In this document: piece by piece, positions 14,579 through 15,365 of the stretch
Layout of the letters: each line of letters opens with the position of its first letter
Numbering within the stretch: the stretch's first letter is position 1
From: Planctomycetota bacterium
GTDB taxonomy: Bacteria; Planctomycetota; Planctomycetia; Gemmatales; Gemmataceae
Reading direction: 5' to 3'
Length of the DNA: 15,365 bases
Assembly (NCBI GenBank): GCA_018970845.1
Contig: JAGWVO010000043.1
Span: forward strand, 1 to 15,365
Notes under the pieces: generated by a model
Databases searched by the model: none
Seen by the model: only the letters and a program-made list of their open reading frames with translations
Told to the model about the DNA's origin: nothing
Position numbers and translations under genes: made by a program

Positions 14579-15365
14579 TTTTGCTCTTGGCAACATGGAC
14601 CCTGGCTTGCGTTTGCCTTCCGGGAATGGGATCGGGCGATTTTTTCCGCAATGAGGGACTGCGTTCACGCCTGGCATGGGCCATGGCGCGCGATGGTTTC
14701 ACCGTGGTACCCCGGCTTGATGGCGAGATTCTGGCCACAAAACCCCCACTTGCCTACTGGATGGTCGCCCTGCCGGCGCGCTGGTGGGGAGACTTGCCTT
14801 TGCCTTTGGCGAGGTGGCCCTCGGTGGTGGCGATGGCGATGATGTCAGCTGCGGTGGTCGCATCCCTTTGGAAGCACCATGGATCGCCCGCGGCCGTCGA
14901 GGCCGGATTCATCTTTCCCATGGCGGTTGGCTGGCTCGGGCAGGTTCCTTCCGCCGAACTCGACATGGTGCTGACGGCGTTTGTGGCCTTTTCATGGATC
15001 GCATTGGCAATGGGTCTGGACGCGCCTTCCCTTCCAAGGTCGGCGTTTTGGTGGGCAATGGCGGGCCTTATCTCAGGCTTGGGATTTTGGACAAAGTGGA
15101 CGGCGCCGCTTTTCCTTCACTCGGCGGTTTTGGGCCTGGCTTGCTGGCGGCGTGATCCGCGCATTCTTGTTGGACCCGGGCATTTGATAGCCATCGCCAT
15201 GGAAACAGCCGCGGGACTGCTTTGGGTGGCCATGGCTTCCCGGGAAATCGGCTTTCAAGCCTTGGTGGACGCCGTCATTCACAAGGAGGCCCTGCCGCAC
15301 CTTTCTCCATGGCATCACCGGATTGGATGGCAAGTTTCCGAGTGGTTCCTCTATCCAATCCAGGT
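14566..15365 (+). CDS. GT39/ArnT-like membrane glycosyltransferase, N-terminal part (cut by window edge)
   Basis: 266 codons are visible before the right edge. It matches the dolichyl-phosphate-mannose / ArnT-type glycosyltransferases, multi-spanning enzymes that move a sugar from a polyprenyl-phosphate donor to an acceptor outside the cytoplasm. The N-terminal helix (about 4-22) is followed by the family's first outer loop, FFRNEGLRSRLAWAMARDG (26-44), then VVPRLDGE (47-54), TKPPLAYWMVALP (58-70) and ARWPSV. At least five more hydrophobic segments follow (SVVAMAMMSAAVVASLW, GFIFPMAVGWLG, MVLTAFVAFSWIALAMG and others). In the first loop the position often occupied by Asp (DE) is Asn, but Glu30 is kept. 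The start is ATG 14566: a TGA lies directly upstream and GGGG is 8 bases before. It diverges from pstS and may share its control region. Donor and acceptor are unknown. Confidence 0.85.
   Translation, partial: MNREILLLATWTLACVCLPGMGSGDFFRNEGLRSRLAWAMARDGFTVVPRLDGEILATKPPLAYWMVALPARWWGDLPLPLARWPSVVAMAMMSAAVVASLWKHHGSPAAVEAGFIFPMAVGWLGQVPSAELDMVLTAFVAFSWIALAMGLDAPSLPRSAFWWAMAGLISGLGFWTKWTAPLFLHSAVLGLACWRRDPRILVGPGHLIAIAMETAAGLLWVAMASREIGFQALVDAVIHKEALPHLSPWHHRIGWQVSEWFLYPIQ

Overview
The window is a GC-rich bacterial chromosome segment, densely coded on both strands, with no tRNA, rRNA, CRISPR array or insertion sequence that I can see. The gene complement is mostly housekeeping. The flavour of several proteins (an N-terminally anchored M28/glutaminyl-cyclase-like peptidase, an FtsH with GGRAAD and AGAESD variants, a lipoprotein PstS) recalls Planctomycetota, but that placement is an inference from family resemblance and is not proven. 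No non-coding stretch exceeds about 160 bases.

Left part (1-1965, minus strand): a tight three-gene run, SIMPL-domain secreted protein -> truB -> M28-type peptidase (cut by the window edge). truB has its ribosome binding site overlapping the SIMPL stop codon, suggesting translational coupling. Divergently, a DagK-type lipid kinase reads rightward (2106-3026) and meets a Y-family DNA polymerase reading leftward (3023-4282); their stop codons overlap. The polymerase has altered catalytic-region motifs and a strong sigma70-like promoter placed so that its mRNA would be leaderless.

Middle (4437-9961, plus strand): an oversized Tex-family RNA-binding protein (1133 residues) carrying two long Pro/Ala-rich insertions, one of them inside its YqgF domain, and an Arg/Gly-rich tail; then, after a 155-base gap with a tiny CxxCH-containing reading frame and a GGAACC hairpin, ftsH, the membrane AAA+ zinc protease.

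Right part (10008-14469, minus strand): a phosphate-uptake and sensing operon, pstS -> a single-chain PstC-PstA fusion permease -> a PhoR-like histidine kinase, without pstB, phoU or phoB in the window. Divergent from pstS, a membrane glycosyltransferase of the GT39/ArnT type starts at 14566 and runs off the right edge. The 96-base gap between the two holds 11-base-spaced direct repeats that look like Pho-box half-sites.

I do not see a clearly new multi-gene system. The observations most worth following are the remodelled Tex protein, the PstCA fusion in an operon without its ATPase, the divergent Y-family polymerase with its leaderless promoter, and the leader region of ftsH.
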